Source: Candidatus Iainarchaeum sp.
Lineage (GTDB): Archaea > Iainarchaeota > Iainarchaeia > Iainarchaeales > UBA10219
DNA length: 64,000 bases
Assembly (NCBI GenBank): GCA_018304425.1
Contig: JAGVWE010000003.1
Location: forward strand, 138,413-202,412
Direction of reading: 5' to 3'
In this document: one piece after another, positions 51,454 to 59,031 of the stretch
Layout of the letters: every line of letters starts with the position of its first letter
Position numbering within the stretch: position 1 is the first letter of the stretch
Program-made: the position numbers and the translations under genes
The notes under the pieces: model-generated
What the model saw: only the letters and a program-made list of their open reading frames with translations
Told to the model about the DNA's origin: nothing
Database searches by the model: none

Positions 51454-52499
51454 TACGGCCAGGACCTTCCCAGCATCCGCGCATAGTTCCTGGGCTTGCG
51501 CTTCTTCCAGTCCCCCTTGTGGTAGAGGTAGCTGGCGATGAGTGGAACAACGGTTGTGGCTTCGGCGTACACCATTTGTTCGTAGACCGTGTCCACCTTG
51601 CCCCAGGAACTGGCTTCCTTGAGGGTGGAACTCGAGCAGGCGCCGTCGCGGACGTCGGCCACCGTTATTTGCACCGCGTACTTGTGGGGGGGCACGTCGT
51701 GGCCGAGGACTTCCGCGCAAACCACGGTGTCTTGCGCGAAGTTCTTGGGAACGCCGCCCCCAACCATGAAGAGCCCGGAAACCGGCGAAGCCATCTTCAG
51801 CCGGGTCAGCTCGTGGAAGTCCTTGACCGAGTCAATGGACAGGTAGGGCTTGCGCTTCTCCATGCGCCGCACCTGGTGCATGACCAGGCCAAAGCCCGCG
51901 CTCGAGTCCGTGAACGCCGGGCAGAAGATGGGCACCTTCTTCTTGTACGCGATTTCGACCAGGGAGCTGTGTTTTTTGGCGTGCTTGGAGGCCCATTTCC
52001 CCATCTCCCAAATGAATTCCCTTGAACTGTAGGGCCGCGGCTCCAGGTAGTCGGCTATCTTGCCCACGGTCTTGTCGCAGTGCTGGAGTTCCTCTTCGTC
52101 GATGAAAGTATCGTAAATGCGGTCGATGTAGTTCCGGCGCAGCATCTTGTCGTCGACGTTGACTCTTCCCTTGTAGTGGCTGTAGCCAAGGGCTTCCAGG
52201 AAATCCATGTCCACGATGCTGGCCCCGGTTGCCACAACCGCGTCCACCATGTTGTGCTTGACGAGGTCATGATAAACTTGCATGCAGCCGCCCGCGCTGG
52301 TGCTGCCCGCCAAGACCAGGGTGATGGCGCAGTCCCGGTCCTTGACCATCATGTCGTAGAGGTCGGCGGCACGCGCGGTGTCCCGCGAGGAAAACGACAT
52401 GCCCCTGTAAGAGTTTATGATGGGTCGGGCGTCAAAGGACTTGATGTTGATGTGCCTTATTTTTTCCCTGAGCAACTGGCGTTTTTGCTTTTTGTTCAT
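51450..52499 (-). CDS. Deoxyhypusine synthase-like protein (divergent paralog)
   Basis: 349 residues. The Lys motif is present as EASSWGKVD (about residue 301) followed by AEATTVVPLIASYLYHKGDW, and SGLFMVGGGVPKNFAQDTVV is the family NAD region. It differs strongly from the gene at 18914, and matches the DHS-like group that includes spermidine-using enzymes other than aIF5A modifiers (for example homospermidine synthases of the DHS type). It probably transfers an aminobutyl group; the acceptor is unclear. The 3' end overlaps the convergent gene by 4 nt. Confidence 0.8.
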   Translation of the reverse strand: MNKKQKRQLLREKIRHINIKSFDARPIINSYRGMSFSSRDTARAADLYDMMVKDRDCAITLVLAGSTSAGGCMQVYHDLVKHNMVDAVVATGASIVDMDFLEALGYSHYKGRVNVDDKMLRRNYIDRIYDTFIDEEELQHCDKTVGKIADYLEPRPYSSREFIWEMGKWASKHAKKHSSLVEIAYKKKVPIFCPAFTDSSAGFGLVMHQVRRMEKRKPYLSIDSVKDFHELTRLKMASPVSGLFMVGGGVPKNFAQDTVVCAEVLGHDVPPHKYAVQITVADVRDGACSSSTLKEASSWGKVDTVYEQMVYAEATTVVPLIASYLYHKGDWKKRKPRNYARMLGRSWPY

Positions 52500-52542
52500 G
52501 GCACGGAGAAGGAACTAAAACCATAAAAAGGTATCCTGTGCC

Positions 52543-52980
52543 TCATTCGCCCAAGAATTTCTTGCGCGCTTCGTACGAGAAAATGACGGGCACGAAGTAG
52601 GTTACGTCCGCCAACAGGGTGCCGGCCGCAATGGCCAGGGCGTAGTCCGCGATGACCAGGGGGAGCGCCGCCAAATAGAAGGGGCGGATGAGGAAGCTGT
52701 CCAGGTACTCGCCGGGGCCGAACTCCAGCACCAGGTTCCGCAAGGCCAAGGCGTACGCCTTCCACCCAAACCGCTGGTGCCGGCGCTGGCGCGCGAGTTC
52801 CTACCAGGCCAGGGTACCATAAAAGAAGAAGTTGGTGGCCCAGGTCGTAATGAACGCGGAAACCAGGATGCTGCCGGACAACCCCAAGGCGGCCTGCGCG
52901 GAAAGGAGGGCGGCCACGAAACTGATGACTTCGGCTGGGCCATAGCGTTTCAGCCACTCAACGAGTTTTTCGCGGAACAT
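52543..52980 (-). pseudogene. Small multi-TM membrane protein interrupted by an in-frame TAG
   Basis: From ATG 52980 to the stop at 52543 the frame is one continuous 145-codon gene except for a TAG at 52801-52803 (codon 60). Both sides read as membrane protein: VISFVAALLSAQAALGLSGS and AFITTWATNFFFYGTLAW before it, ELARQRRHQRFGWKAYALAL and PLVIADYALAIAAGTLLADV after it. A Tyr codon at that place (TAC or TAT) would restore a normal protein. The start is about 25 nt from a TATA shared with mutY. Sequencing error, recent mutation or recoding are the options. Confidence 0.6.
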
Positions 52981-52999
52981 GCATCCACCTGGCTCGGAA

Positions 53000-53012
53000 A
53001 CGTTTTTATTGA
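53000..53012. promoter_or_regulatory. TATA element shared by 52980(-) and mutY (+)
   Basis: ACGTTTTTATTG lies 20-32 nt from the minus-strand ATG at 52980 and about 21-33 nt before the plus-strand ATG at 53033. The gap is 52 bp and holds no other AT-rich site at the proper distance. Confidence 0.45.
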
Positions 53013-53032
53013 CAATTACCGACCATTGGTTG

Positions 53033-54085
53033 ATGCAAGCCTTTCCCGCGCAGGCCCTCTTGAAGTGGTTCTCAGCCGAGCAGCGCCCTCTGCCTTGGCG
53101 CGAGGCCTATAACCCGTACGAGGTCTGGGTCTCGGAAATCATGCTCCAGCAGACGCGCGTCGAACAGATGCTGCCCTACTACGAGCGGTTCCTCCAAAAA
53201 TTCCCTTCCGTCGAGGCCCTTGCGCAGGCGGACGAACAGGCCGTGCTGAAGGCCTGGGAGGGCCTGGGGTATTATTCGCGGGCGCGGAACTTCCACGCGG
53301 CGGCGAAGCGGGTCGTGGAGAGGTTCGGGGGAAAACTGCCGATGCGGCTGGATGACCTGCTGGAACTGCCGGGCCTCGGCCCCTACACCGCTGCGGCAGT
53401 GGCGAGCATCGCCTTCAACAAGAACCATGCGGTGGTGGACGGCAACGTGGTGCGCGTGCTGTCGCGGTTTTTCGCGCGAGCGGGAGAGGCAAAGGACTTC
53501 CAGGAGACCGCACAACAAATCCTTCCAAAGGGAAGGGCTCGCGCCTTCAACCAGGCCCTGATGGAGCTGGGCGCGCTGGTGTGCGTGCCGCAGCAGCCCC
53601 TGTGCGGGCAGTGCCCCTTGAACGGGGAGTGTGTGGCGCGGAAACAGGGAATGCAAGAAGAGTTCCCCGAGCGCGCCACCAAAAAGCGGCGGCCCACCAA
53701 GGTGTTCGCGGCCGCTTGCGTGCGCGAGCCCCTGCTGGGGGCCGGCAGCAGGGACGGGTTGTGGCTGGTGAAGGGCGAGAACAAGTTGTTGGGCGGTTTG
53801 TGGGGTTTTCCCCTGGTTCCATTCAAGCCCTTGGCCGACGCCAAGGAGACGCTGGAAAAGCGGTTCGACCGCGAGTTCGGCGTGCAGTTGACGCTCCACA
53901 AGGAGCTCGGCCGGGCCGAGCATGACTACACGCACTTCCACCAAGTTATCGTCTTGTTCGAGGCCAGCGCGGAGGGCAGGAAACTCGTGCTGGCCTCGGA
54001 AAAGGAGCTGGCCAGGCTCCCGCTGTCGAAGGTCAACCAGAAGCTGTTGAAGCTCAGCGGGGCGGCAATTTCAAGGCGTTCCTGA
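53033..54085 (+). CDS. mutY: Adenine DNA glycosylase MutY
   Basis: 350 residues. The catalytic Glu is in SEIMLQQTRVEQMLPYY at about residue 36, the catalytic Asp in HAVVDGNVVRVLSRFF at about 134, and the [4Fe-4S] ligands are C183, C190, C193, C199 (C-x6-C-x2-C-x5-C). The C-terminal Nudix-like domain that recognises 8-oxoguanine is present (about 225-345). It removes A paired with 8-oxoG. The ATG at 53033 fits a leaderless mRNA. The 3' end overlaps a possible small gene on the other strand. Confidence 0.95.
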   Translation: MQAFPAQALLKWFSAEQRPLPWREAYNPYEVWVSEIMLQQTRVEQMLPYYERFLQKFPSVEALAQADEQAVLKAWEGLGYYSRARNFHAAAKRVVERFGGKLPMRLDDLLELPGLGPYTAAAVASIAFNKNHAVVDGNVVRVLSRFFARAGEAKDFQETAQQILPKGRARAFNQALMELGALVCVPQQPLCGQCPLNGECVARKQGMQEEFPERATKKRRPTKVFAAACVREPLLGAGSRDGLWLVKGENKLLGGLWGFPLVPFKPLADAKETLEKRFDREFGVQLTLHKELGRAEHDYTHFHQVIVLFEASAEGRKLVLASEKELARLPLSKVNQKLLKLSGAAISRRS

Positions 54086-54260
54086 ACCGCGAATACCGGT
54101 CATGGCATTCCGTCAACTTCTTTTGGTGGAATTTGTCGTCCGCATAGCGGTCGTCCTCCGACCACGACGTGAGAATGGTGCGGTGTTTTCGGACGAGTTC
54201 AGCGTTTTTCCGTTTTTTCTCCAGTGCTTTCGTCTTTTCTCGCCAACTTCCTTCAGGCAA
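54054..54260 (-). CDS. Small basic ORF overlapping the end of mutY
   Basis: 68 residues from TTG 54260, reading MPEGSWREKTKALEKKRKNA and on to KLTECHDRYSRFRNALKLPP. It is highly charged and helical. It overlaps mutY by 32 nt. A second frame just upstream (to 54364) also reads protein-like (DLNTCLKEVGEKRRK), so a longer gene with a frameshift near 54220-54240 is possible. Weak. Confidence 0.3.
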   Translation of the reverse strand: MPEGSWREKTKALEKKRKNAELVRKHRTILTSWSEDDRYADDKFHQKKLTECHDRYSRFRNALKLPPR

Positions 54261-54394
54261 GTGTTCAAGTCATGGAGTTCCTGTTCCTCTGCGTTGGTAG
54301 TCGAAAGCCGCAAAAGGGAAAACAGCGCAGACTGGAGTGTCCGACCAAGAGAACCCGAAACCATATTTTAAATGATGCGGGGAAGGAAATTAAT

Positions 54395-54616
54395 ATGAAG
54401 CGGTTGTGGGTGGCAATTGCACTGGCCTTGTCCACTGGCCTCTTGCAACTGGAATCAATACGCGCCGTTTTTTCCGGGGTGTTCTCGGCTGAAACCAGCG
54501 GGCTCTTATTTGATGTGGCGACCGTAGTGGTGTTCGCACTCTTCCTGCTCAGCGCCCAACGCTTTGCCTCCAAGCACGCCAAAGGCTGGCGGCAAACGGC
54601 CAACGGCGTCCACTGA
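54395..54616 (+). CDS. 73-residue two-TM membrane protein
   Basis: LWVAIALALSTGLLQLESIR and LLFDVATVVVFALFLLSAQR are two hydrophobic helices joined by a short polar loop, with a basic tail. A TATA (ATATTTTAAATGA, 54363-54375) about 25 nt upstream and GGAAGG before the ATG support this start. Unknown function. Confidence 0.5.
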   Translation: MKRLWVAIALALSTGLLQLESIRAVFSGVFSAETSGLLFDVATVVVFALFLLSAQRFASKHAKGWRQTANGVH

Positions 54617-54647
54617 CTTGGCGGGCGCAACCAGAAGCTGCTTGCCC

Positions 54648-54986
54648 TCACCTGTACTTGAATTTCCGGTCGTACTCCTTGTAGTCCATCCACTCAAGAC
54701 AGATGAGGAACAAGTTGACCTGATCGCCCAAAAGCGTGTAGATGAGGCGCCAATAGGAATCGAGGCTAAGTTTCCATGGGTTGGTGACGTCGTACTTGCG
54801 CACGTACTCCAATGGCCAGAGTTTGCGTGGAATCTTCTTTCCGGCTTCGCGGTTTTCGGCCAGCTTCGTGGTCGCCTTCTCAATCAATCCAAGCAGATAG
54901 CGCGCTTCACCATCCCCACGCAAAGTCTTCGCCTTCAGTTTGGCGAAATCCTTTTCGAATTCGGGGGAATAACGCAGTTCATGCAT
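54648..54986 (-). CDS. RelE/ParE-superfamily toxin
   Basis: 112 residues from ATG 54986, reading MHELRYSPEFEKDFAKLKAK and ending YWRLIYTLLGDQVNLFLICL ... YKEYDRKFKYR. Small basic size, the EFEKDFAKL start, and the strand-rich end are those of archaeal RelE-like mRNA interferases. Its start overlaps the stop of the upstream gene by 8 nt, the translational coupling usual for antitoxin-toxin pairs. It probably cleaves mRNA at the ribosome when freed. Confidence 0.78.
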   Translation of the reverse strand: MHELRYSPEFEKDFAKLKAKTLRGDGEARYLLGLIEKATTKLAENREAGKKIPRKLWPLEYVRKYDVTNPWKLSLDSYWRLIYTLLGDQVNLFLICLEWMDYKEYDRKFKYR

Positions 54987-55254
54987 GGACTGGCACGCTC
55001 TCGGCAAGGAGTTTCCTTGATTTCGGCGAGCCAGCAAAAATCCAGACCAACTTATCGTCTTGGGTGAGCATTACTTTTCTTGAATCAATTAGGTAGTTGA
55101 TGACCAGCTTATAGGTTTGGTACATCATCTTCTTGGGCAACCGCTGCCAGAGCCTCGTACGGGAGGGGTAATCCCGCGCATTCTTTATGGTGTCCTCAAT
55201 CATGAGCACCGTGTCCAGACGCGGATAATGAAGCACTTCGGTTCGGGCCTGCAT
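54979..55254 (-). CDS. Winged-helix antitoxin-like protein
   Basis: 91 residues from ATG 55254: RTEVLHYPRLDTVLMIEDTI, then SRTRLWQRLPKKMMYQTYKL, VINYLIDSRKVMLTQDDKLV. It is a small DNA-binding-type protein of a group common in archaea. A TATA (GCTTAAATTATC, minus strand, about 55276-55287) and a perfect palindrome (55257-55272) lie just upstream, which fits autoregulation. It precedes and overlaps the RelE-like gene. Confidence 0.7.
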   Translation of the reverse strand: MQARTEVLHYPRLDTVLMIEDTIKNARDYPSRTRLWQRLPKKMMYQTYKLVINYLIDSRKVMLTQDDKLVWIFAGSPKSRKLLAESVPVHA

Positions 55255-55256
55255 AT

Positions 55257-55272
55257 CATATAAGTTTATATG
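55257..55272. promoter_or_regulatory. 16-bp perfect palindrome, operator of the toxin-antitoxin operon
   Basis: CATATAAGTTTATATG lies between the TATA (about 55276-55287) and ATG 55254, overlapping the predicted transcript start. Repression by the antitoxin or complex is the natural explanation. Confidence 0.55.
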
Positions 55273-55364
55273 ACGATAATTTAAGCTTATTTGAGGATTT
55301 TGTCCAGGCATCGACGATCGAAGCAGCAAAAACTATTTAAATATTTCGTCATTCAACGTAATTC

Positions 55365-55688
55365 ATGCAAAACCGAGGGCCTAATATAGCAAATACATGC
55401 ATAGATAATGCATTGGCAATGCATATGCGTACCACCTTGGAGTTCAAGGGAGCGACCAACCTTATCCTCGAGAAAGCCATAGAATTGGGTTTGGCGCGCT
55501 CCAAGACCGAAGCCATCCGACTCGGCGTGTTCGCCTTGAACAAGGAATACCGGCTGGTCAAGGACCTGGAGATGGAGTTAGTGGCCAGGAAACTGCAAAA
55601 AGAAGAAGCCGAAATGAAAAGGAAAGGCATAAAGTCCCTTTCCGAAGAAAAAGCCCTCGCCCCTTACAGGCGGGAGCATGGACCTTAA
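55365..55688 (+). CDS. Ribbon-helix-helix-type antitoxin
   Basis: 107 residues from ATG 55365, where TATA CTATTTAAATATTTC (55331-55345) fits a leaderless start; ATG 55428 (MRTTLEFKGA) is an alternative that would leave the ATGCAT repeats untranslated. RTTLEFKGATNLILEKAIEL followed by GLARSKTEAIRLGVFALNKE is the RHH pattern, and the tail (VARKLQKEEAEMKRKGIKSL) is the toxin-binding helix. Its stop overlaps the truncated toxin gene. It should bind its own promoter. Confidence 0.75.
   Translation: MQNRGPNIANTCIDNALAMHMRTTLEFKGATNLILEKAIELGLARSKTEAIRLGVFALNKEYRLVKDLEMELVARKLQKEEAEMKRKGIKSLSEEKALAPYRREHGP
55397..55424. repeat. Three ATGCAT hexamers spaced 11 bp apart
   Basis: ATGCAT at 55397-55402, 55408-55413 and 55419-55424, exactly 11 bp apart, or one helical turn. 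RHH regulators commonly bind tandem half-sites on one face of DNA. If translation starts at 55428 this is an operator; if at 55365 it is inside the gene. Confidence 0.4.
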
Positions 55689-55794
55689 ACCCTGGAAAGT
55701 CACGTTCAAGTCCGGTTGGGACAAGCACTTCCCAAAATTCGACAAAGGCACGCAACAACGCATCCTCAAGAAACTAATGGCTGGCCGAACAATG
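55678..55794 (+). pseudogene. Truncated RelE-like toxin
   Basis: MDLKPWKVTFKSGWDKHFPK followed by FDKGTQQRILKKL is the first part of an archaeal RelE toxin; a full one has about 90 residues. After about codon 36 the sequence becomes unlike the family, and by 55797 it is the end of the convergent TSP1 lipoprotein gene. The frame continues to 55893 but only through that other gene. A deletion or recombination at about 55785-55797 is likely. The antitoxin upstream is intact. Confidence 0.6.
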
Positions 55795-55796
55795 AA

Positions 55797-58187
55797 TCAT
55801 TTCGGCGCAACCGTCACGTGGCCGGTGACGTTGACCGGGTTCGGGTCGCCCAAGTGGAGCAGCACTCCATTGGCCCAGTCGTTCTTGTTATAGATGTCCG
55901 TGCAGCCCGGCGTGGTGTCCGTGAAGGTAAAACCGTAATGGTATTGGGGATAGTAGAAGAAGCTCAGGGCCCCGCTCGCCGTCACGCAAACCGAGATGGT
56001 CGACTTTGGCGGGATGCCCAGTATGCGGTAACCATAGGTCCCTCCCGTGGGAGTCAAGTCAAAGGCGATGTTGGCGCCACTGTAATTGAGGTTGCTGATT
56101 CTGCCGGCGCCGCTTAAGCTGCTTTCATGACTGGAATACTCGGGTTTCTGCTGGGTGGGCGTGAACGAGCAGCTCTGCGTCCCCGTTTCGGTGGTTGGAG
56201 GTTTAGAGGCCGTGGTGCCGCAGGCGTTGGCATCGGTGCAGGTCCTGGTCCTTGTCCGGCTCTGCGTCCCGCTTTCCGGGCACGTGTCCCACGCGCTCCA
56301 GGAAGACCATTCCCCGCAACCCCAGTTCTCCACGCAGGCCTGGCAGTTCTGGGACTCCGTCACGGGCGGCCTCGAACTGGTGGTGTCACAACCCGCGGCA
56401 TCCATGCAATTCCGGCTCCGATTCTGGCTTCCGCTGGTGCAAGAACCCCACGCGCCCCACTCCCCGCAAGACCAGTTCTCCTGGCAGGCGAGGGCATTGA
56501 CCATGATTTGAGCGGCCGCCTTGCTAATCCGGGTTGTCTGAACGTTCACGCCGACAACCAAGGGGATACGGCCGCTTTCATTGGGTTGGGCGACCAGCCC
56601 GATGTTGCGAACCCAATCGTCGAGGTTGACCGTGCATTGGTTGGGGGAACCGCACTGCGCGAGATTGCCGATTAGCTTGGGCTTGATAGTTGGAATAACG
56701 GGTTCAACCAAGGACAATTCAATGGGGATGTCCAGGGGCCTGTTCGGATAAGCGATGGAGAGCCCGAAGCCCGTGGCGTCCGCGGCCACTTCGCTGACGG
56801 GTTTGCCGTCCAGGGTCAAGGTCACGGTGGGAGGGTTGTACTTGCAGTTCCGCTCCATGGTCTCGCTTTCCTTGGGCTTGTCGGCGCCCACGCAATCAGC
56901 CGGGCAGGTCCGGGTCCTGGTGCCGGTTTGCTTTCCTTTGGGGTTGCAATCAGTCCACTGCCAGTCGGCCCAGGCACTGCAGCGGCTTTCGCAGGGCGAA
57001 GCCGGCGCGCTCCTAGCACTGATCGTGTGGTCCACACGGTACAGGCCCCTGTCCTCGACAAAGAGCCCCAGGTTGCCGGCAGGCAATCCCGTGGTGTCCA
57101 AGGGAATGATGAACGTGTCGTTTCCCTGGCGGCAGCCGGTAAGTCCTTTTATCTCCGTGTCTATGTGGGTCAACGTGCTGGATCCGGTCGTCAGGCTCGA
57201 GTCCAGGTAAATGGAGGTTCCTCCGTAGGGAGTGAGGTCCACGGGCACCGGTTCATTGGTGCCGCTGCCCGCACAGCTTGCTTCCCCTGAAACACCGGAG
57301 CTAATAATGCCTATCCTGAAAACCTCGCCCGCGAGCCTGGCCGCAAGGTTGGTGCCGGCAATGGCGTCAGCAGAAATAGAGCCAGCACCCAGGACAAACC
57401 CCATTTCCTCTCCGTCCAGGCCGCTGGGAAGCGAATCGAGCCCGAGGGTTATACTCTGAAACGCGGCCTTCTTTCCCCTCGTGACCACCACTTCGTTTTT
57501 CTTTCCCGGCGTTAAGTCAATGAAAGAAGACTTCTTTCCGTCCACCCGGATTTCGACGTCCAGTGGGGGGTCGCCGTCTTTTTTGGAGCCCGCCATGTAA
57601 ACCTCCAAGTGGTCTGCCTTGCCGCCCACGAATTCAACGCCGAGGTTGAGGCCGGCATCAGCAGAAAAGAGGGCGCAGTTCCCTGAATCGTCTGGCGCGC
57701 ACACCCGGAGTTGCTCGAACGCCATCCCGTCATCGCCTAGCTTGCCTTCCATCACGTGGTTACCTCCGCTTGCGGGGGCCGTGGCTTTGACGGTGTAGGG
57801 AGTGCCTGCCGGCCCAGCCAAGAGAATGCTGACTATGGAAGGCTTTCCTGGAACTGGTTGTCTTTGGATGCCCATGGAATCAAAACCAATGGCTTGGCGC
57901 TCGGGCTGGTAGGTGTAGGCCAACAGGAGGGAGTCCTTCAGGTTCTTGAGGGCTGCCCTGATTTCAGTTGGGTCCGTGGAGACCAGGGTTGTACTGGACT
58001 GGACGCGTTTGGGGGGCGTTCCCTGGTCGGGCGTTTTTGTCGTCGAAGGCGAAGCCGCGGGTTCACCAGGCGTTGGAGGCGCGGAACCCGTGTCAGGAGC
58101 AGGTGCAGGGATTTTCTGGTCGTTGCAGCCGGCCAGCAAGAGAAAGCCAACCAGCAGCAGACAGAGCAGGGCTTTTCCGGCAACCAT
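55797..58187 (-). CDS. Large lipoprotein with thrombospondin type 1-like repeats
   Basis: 796 residues. The lipobox is LLAGC (Cys21), then a Pro/Thr-rich linker and a beta-rich region to about 400. Three TSP1-like repeats occur: WADWQWTDCNPKGKQTGTRT near 430, CQENWSCGEWGAWGSCTSGS near 580 and CGEWSSWSAWDTCPESGTQS near 630, each with the W-x-x-W and CSxTC-like spacing seen in such modules. The C-terminus is a beta domain. It is anchored outside the cell and probably adhesive. Its 3' end abuts the truncated toxin. Confidence 0.75.
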   Translation of the reverse strand: MVAGKALLCLLLVGFLLLAGCNDQKIPAPAPDTGSAPPTPGEPAASPSTTKTPDQGTPPKRVQSSTTLVSTDPTEIRAALKNLKDSLLLAYTYQPERQAIGFDSMGIQRQPVPGKPSIVSILLAGPAGTPYTVKATAPASGGNHVMEGKLGDDGMAFEQLRVCAPDDSGNCALFSADAGLNLGVEFVGGKADHLEVYMAGSKKDGDPPLDVEIRVDGKKSSFIDLTPGKKNEVVVTRGKKAAFQSITLGLDSLPSGLDGEEMGFVLGAGSISADAIAGTNLAARLAGEVFRIGIISSGVSGEASCAGSGTNEPVPVDLTPYGGTSIYLDSSLTTGSSTLTHIDTEIKGLTGCRQGNDTFIIPLDTTGLPAGNLGLFVEDRGLYRVDHTISARSAPASPCESRCSAWADWQWTDCNPKGKQTGTRTRTCPADCVGADKPKESETMERNCKYNPPTVTLTLDGKPVSEVAADATGFGLSIAYPNRPLDIPIELSLVEPVIPTIKPKLIGNLAQCGSPNQCTVNLDDWVRNIGLVAQPNESGRIPLVVGVNVQTTRISKAAAQIMVNALACQENWSCGEWGAWGSCTSGSQNRSRNCMDAAGCDTTSSRPPVTESQNCQACVENWGCGEWSSWSAWDTCPESGTQSRTRTRTCTDANACGTTASKPPTTETGTQSCSFTPTQQKPEYSSHESSLSGAGRISNLNYSGANIAFDLTPTGGTYGYRILGIPPKSTISVCVTASGALSFFYYPQYHYGFTFTDTTPGCTDIYNKNDWANGVLLHLGDPNPVNVTGHVTVAPK

Positions 58188-58256
58188 TTCATTTTACAAG
58201 GATTTAACTCCTATATAAGCGTTTTTATGGCCCACTGGAATTGCGCCCCAACGCAA

Positions 58257-58790
58257 TCAGCGCCTTCTCCGCCCGATGGCACGCCCCGGGTTTTTTCGCC
58301 TGGGTGCAGGCCGCTGGAAAACTGGCATTTTCCGACGCGCTTTCAGTTGCAACGCGTGGGGGAGTTCAGGCGCCTTTTCTTTAATGTTTTTGTCGATGTC
58401 CCATTGGGTGGTGCACCCGATTGCCTTGCCAGGGTACCCCATTTCCCGCATGAATCGCGCGAACCTGGCATGCGTTCTTGCCAGCACCTTTTCAACCCCG
58501 TGTTTCCTCAACACCATTTCAACGGAGGGCACCAGCACGCCGATGGCCCGCAACCCAGCCGCTGCTTCAATGCCCTCTGCCGGCATTATCCGCGAATACG
58601 ACGCCGTTGTGCCCCCTCCAACGATGGTGCCTTCCAAGGCAGCCACTTCCTGTCGCCCGACAAATGCCGCTGCCAGCACGGGAACCGTGCCACCAACCGA
58701 CCTCCCAATGCGAACCCGGATGCGGTGGCCCAACCAAGCTATTCCAGCGCCCCCGCGGACCACACGCAAAACCGGCTTGGATTCGTCCAT
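58257..58790 (-). CDS. Orphan protein with basic C-terminus
   Basis: 177 residues from ATG 58790; a TATA (GTATTTAATTACC, minus strand, 58811-58823) about 27 nt upstream supports it. The middle is unusual: LEGTIVGGGTTASYSRIMPA and RAIGVLVPSVEMVLRKHGVE suggest an alpha/beta fold. The last 30 residues are strongly basic (RRKMPVFQRPAPRRKNPGRA). No family recognised; nucleic-acid binding is a guess. Confidence 0.55.
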   Translation of the reverse strand: MDESKPVLRVVRGGAGIAWLGHRIRVRIGRSVGGTVPVLAAAFVGRQEVAALEGTIVGGGTTASYSRIMPAEGIEAAAGLRAIGVLVPSVEMVLRKHGVEKVLARTHARFARFMREMGYPGKAIGCTTQWDIDKNIKEKAPELPHALQLKARRKMPVFQRPAPRRKNPGRAIGRRRR

Positions 58791-58810
58791 AGCATTCCTT
58801 GCAGGCCTTA

Positions 58811-58823
58811 GGGTAATTAAATA
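58811..58823. promoter_or_regulatory. TATA element shared by 58790(-) and 58852(+)
   Basis: GGTAATTAAATAC serves both directions: about 27 nt from ATG 58790 on the minus strand and about 32 nt from ATG 58852 on the plus strand. Confidence 0.45.
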
Positions 58824-58851
58824 CGAACGCCTTACACCGTTTAAGGTTCGA

Positions 58852-59031
58852 ATGCACACCAAAAGCGTGGCCTTCTCACTGGACCGGCAAGGCGTGACAG
58901 GCAAGGGCCTGCTTGCATGCATCCAAGCCTATTTCAGCGAGCACGGACTTGAACCGCTGCGGTTCGCCATCGTGAAGGCAACCCGCGAAAAAGTGTCCGT
59001 CGAAGCCATTGTCTTGGAGCGGGGCAAATGA
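58852..59031 (+). CDS. 59-residue ORF coupled to DUF3326 gene
   Basis: MHTKSVAFSLDRQGVTGKGL ... ATREKVSVEAIVLERGK. Alternating strand and helix suggest a small alpha/beta domain. Its TGA overlaps the ATG of the next gene (ATGA), the usual sign of coupled translation. The promoter is shared with the divergent gene. Possible small partner of the DUF3326 protein; not recognised. Confidence 0.5.
   Translation: MHTKSVAFSLDRQGVTGKGLLACIQAYFSEHGLEPLRFAIVKATREKVSVEAIVLERGK

Noticed and set aside
52801..52803. Pyrrolysine insertion at the TAG
   Set aside because: No pyl genes or other in-frame TAG genes seen; both flanks fit a simple Tyr codon change.
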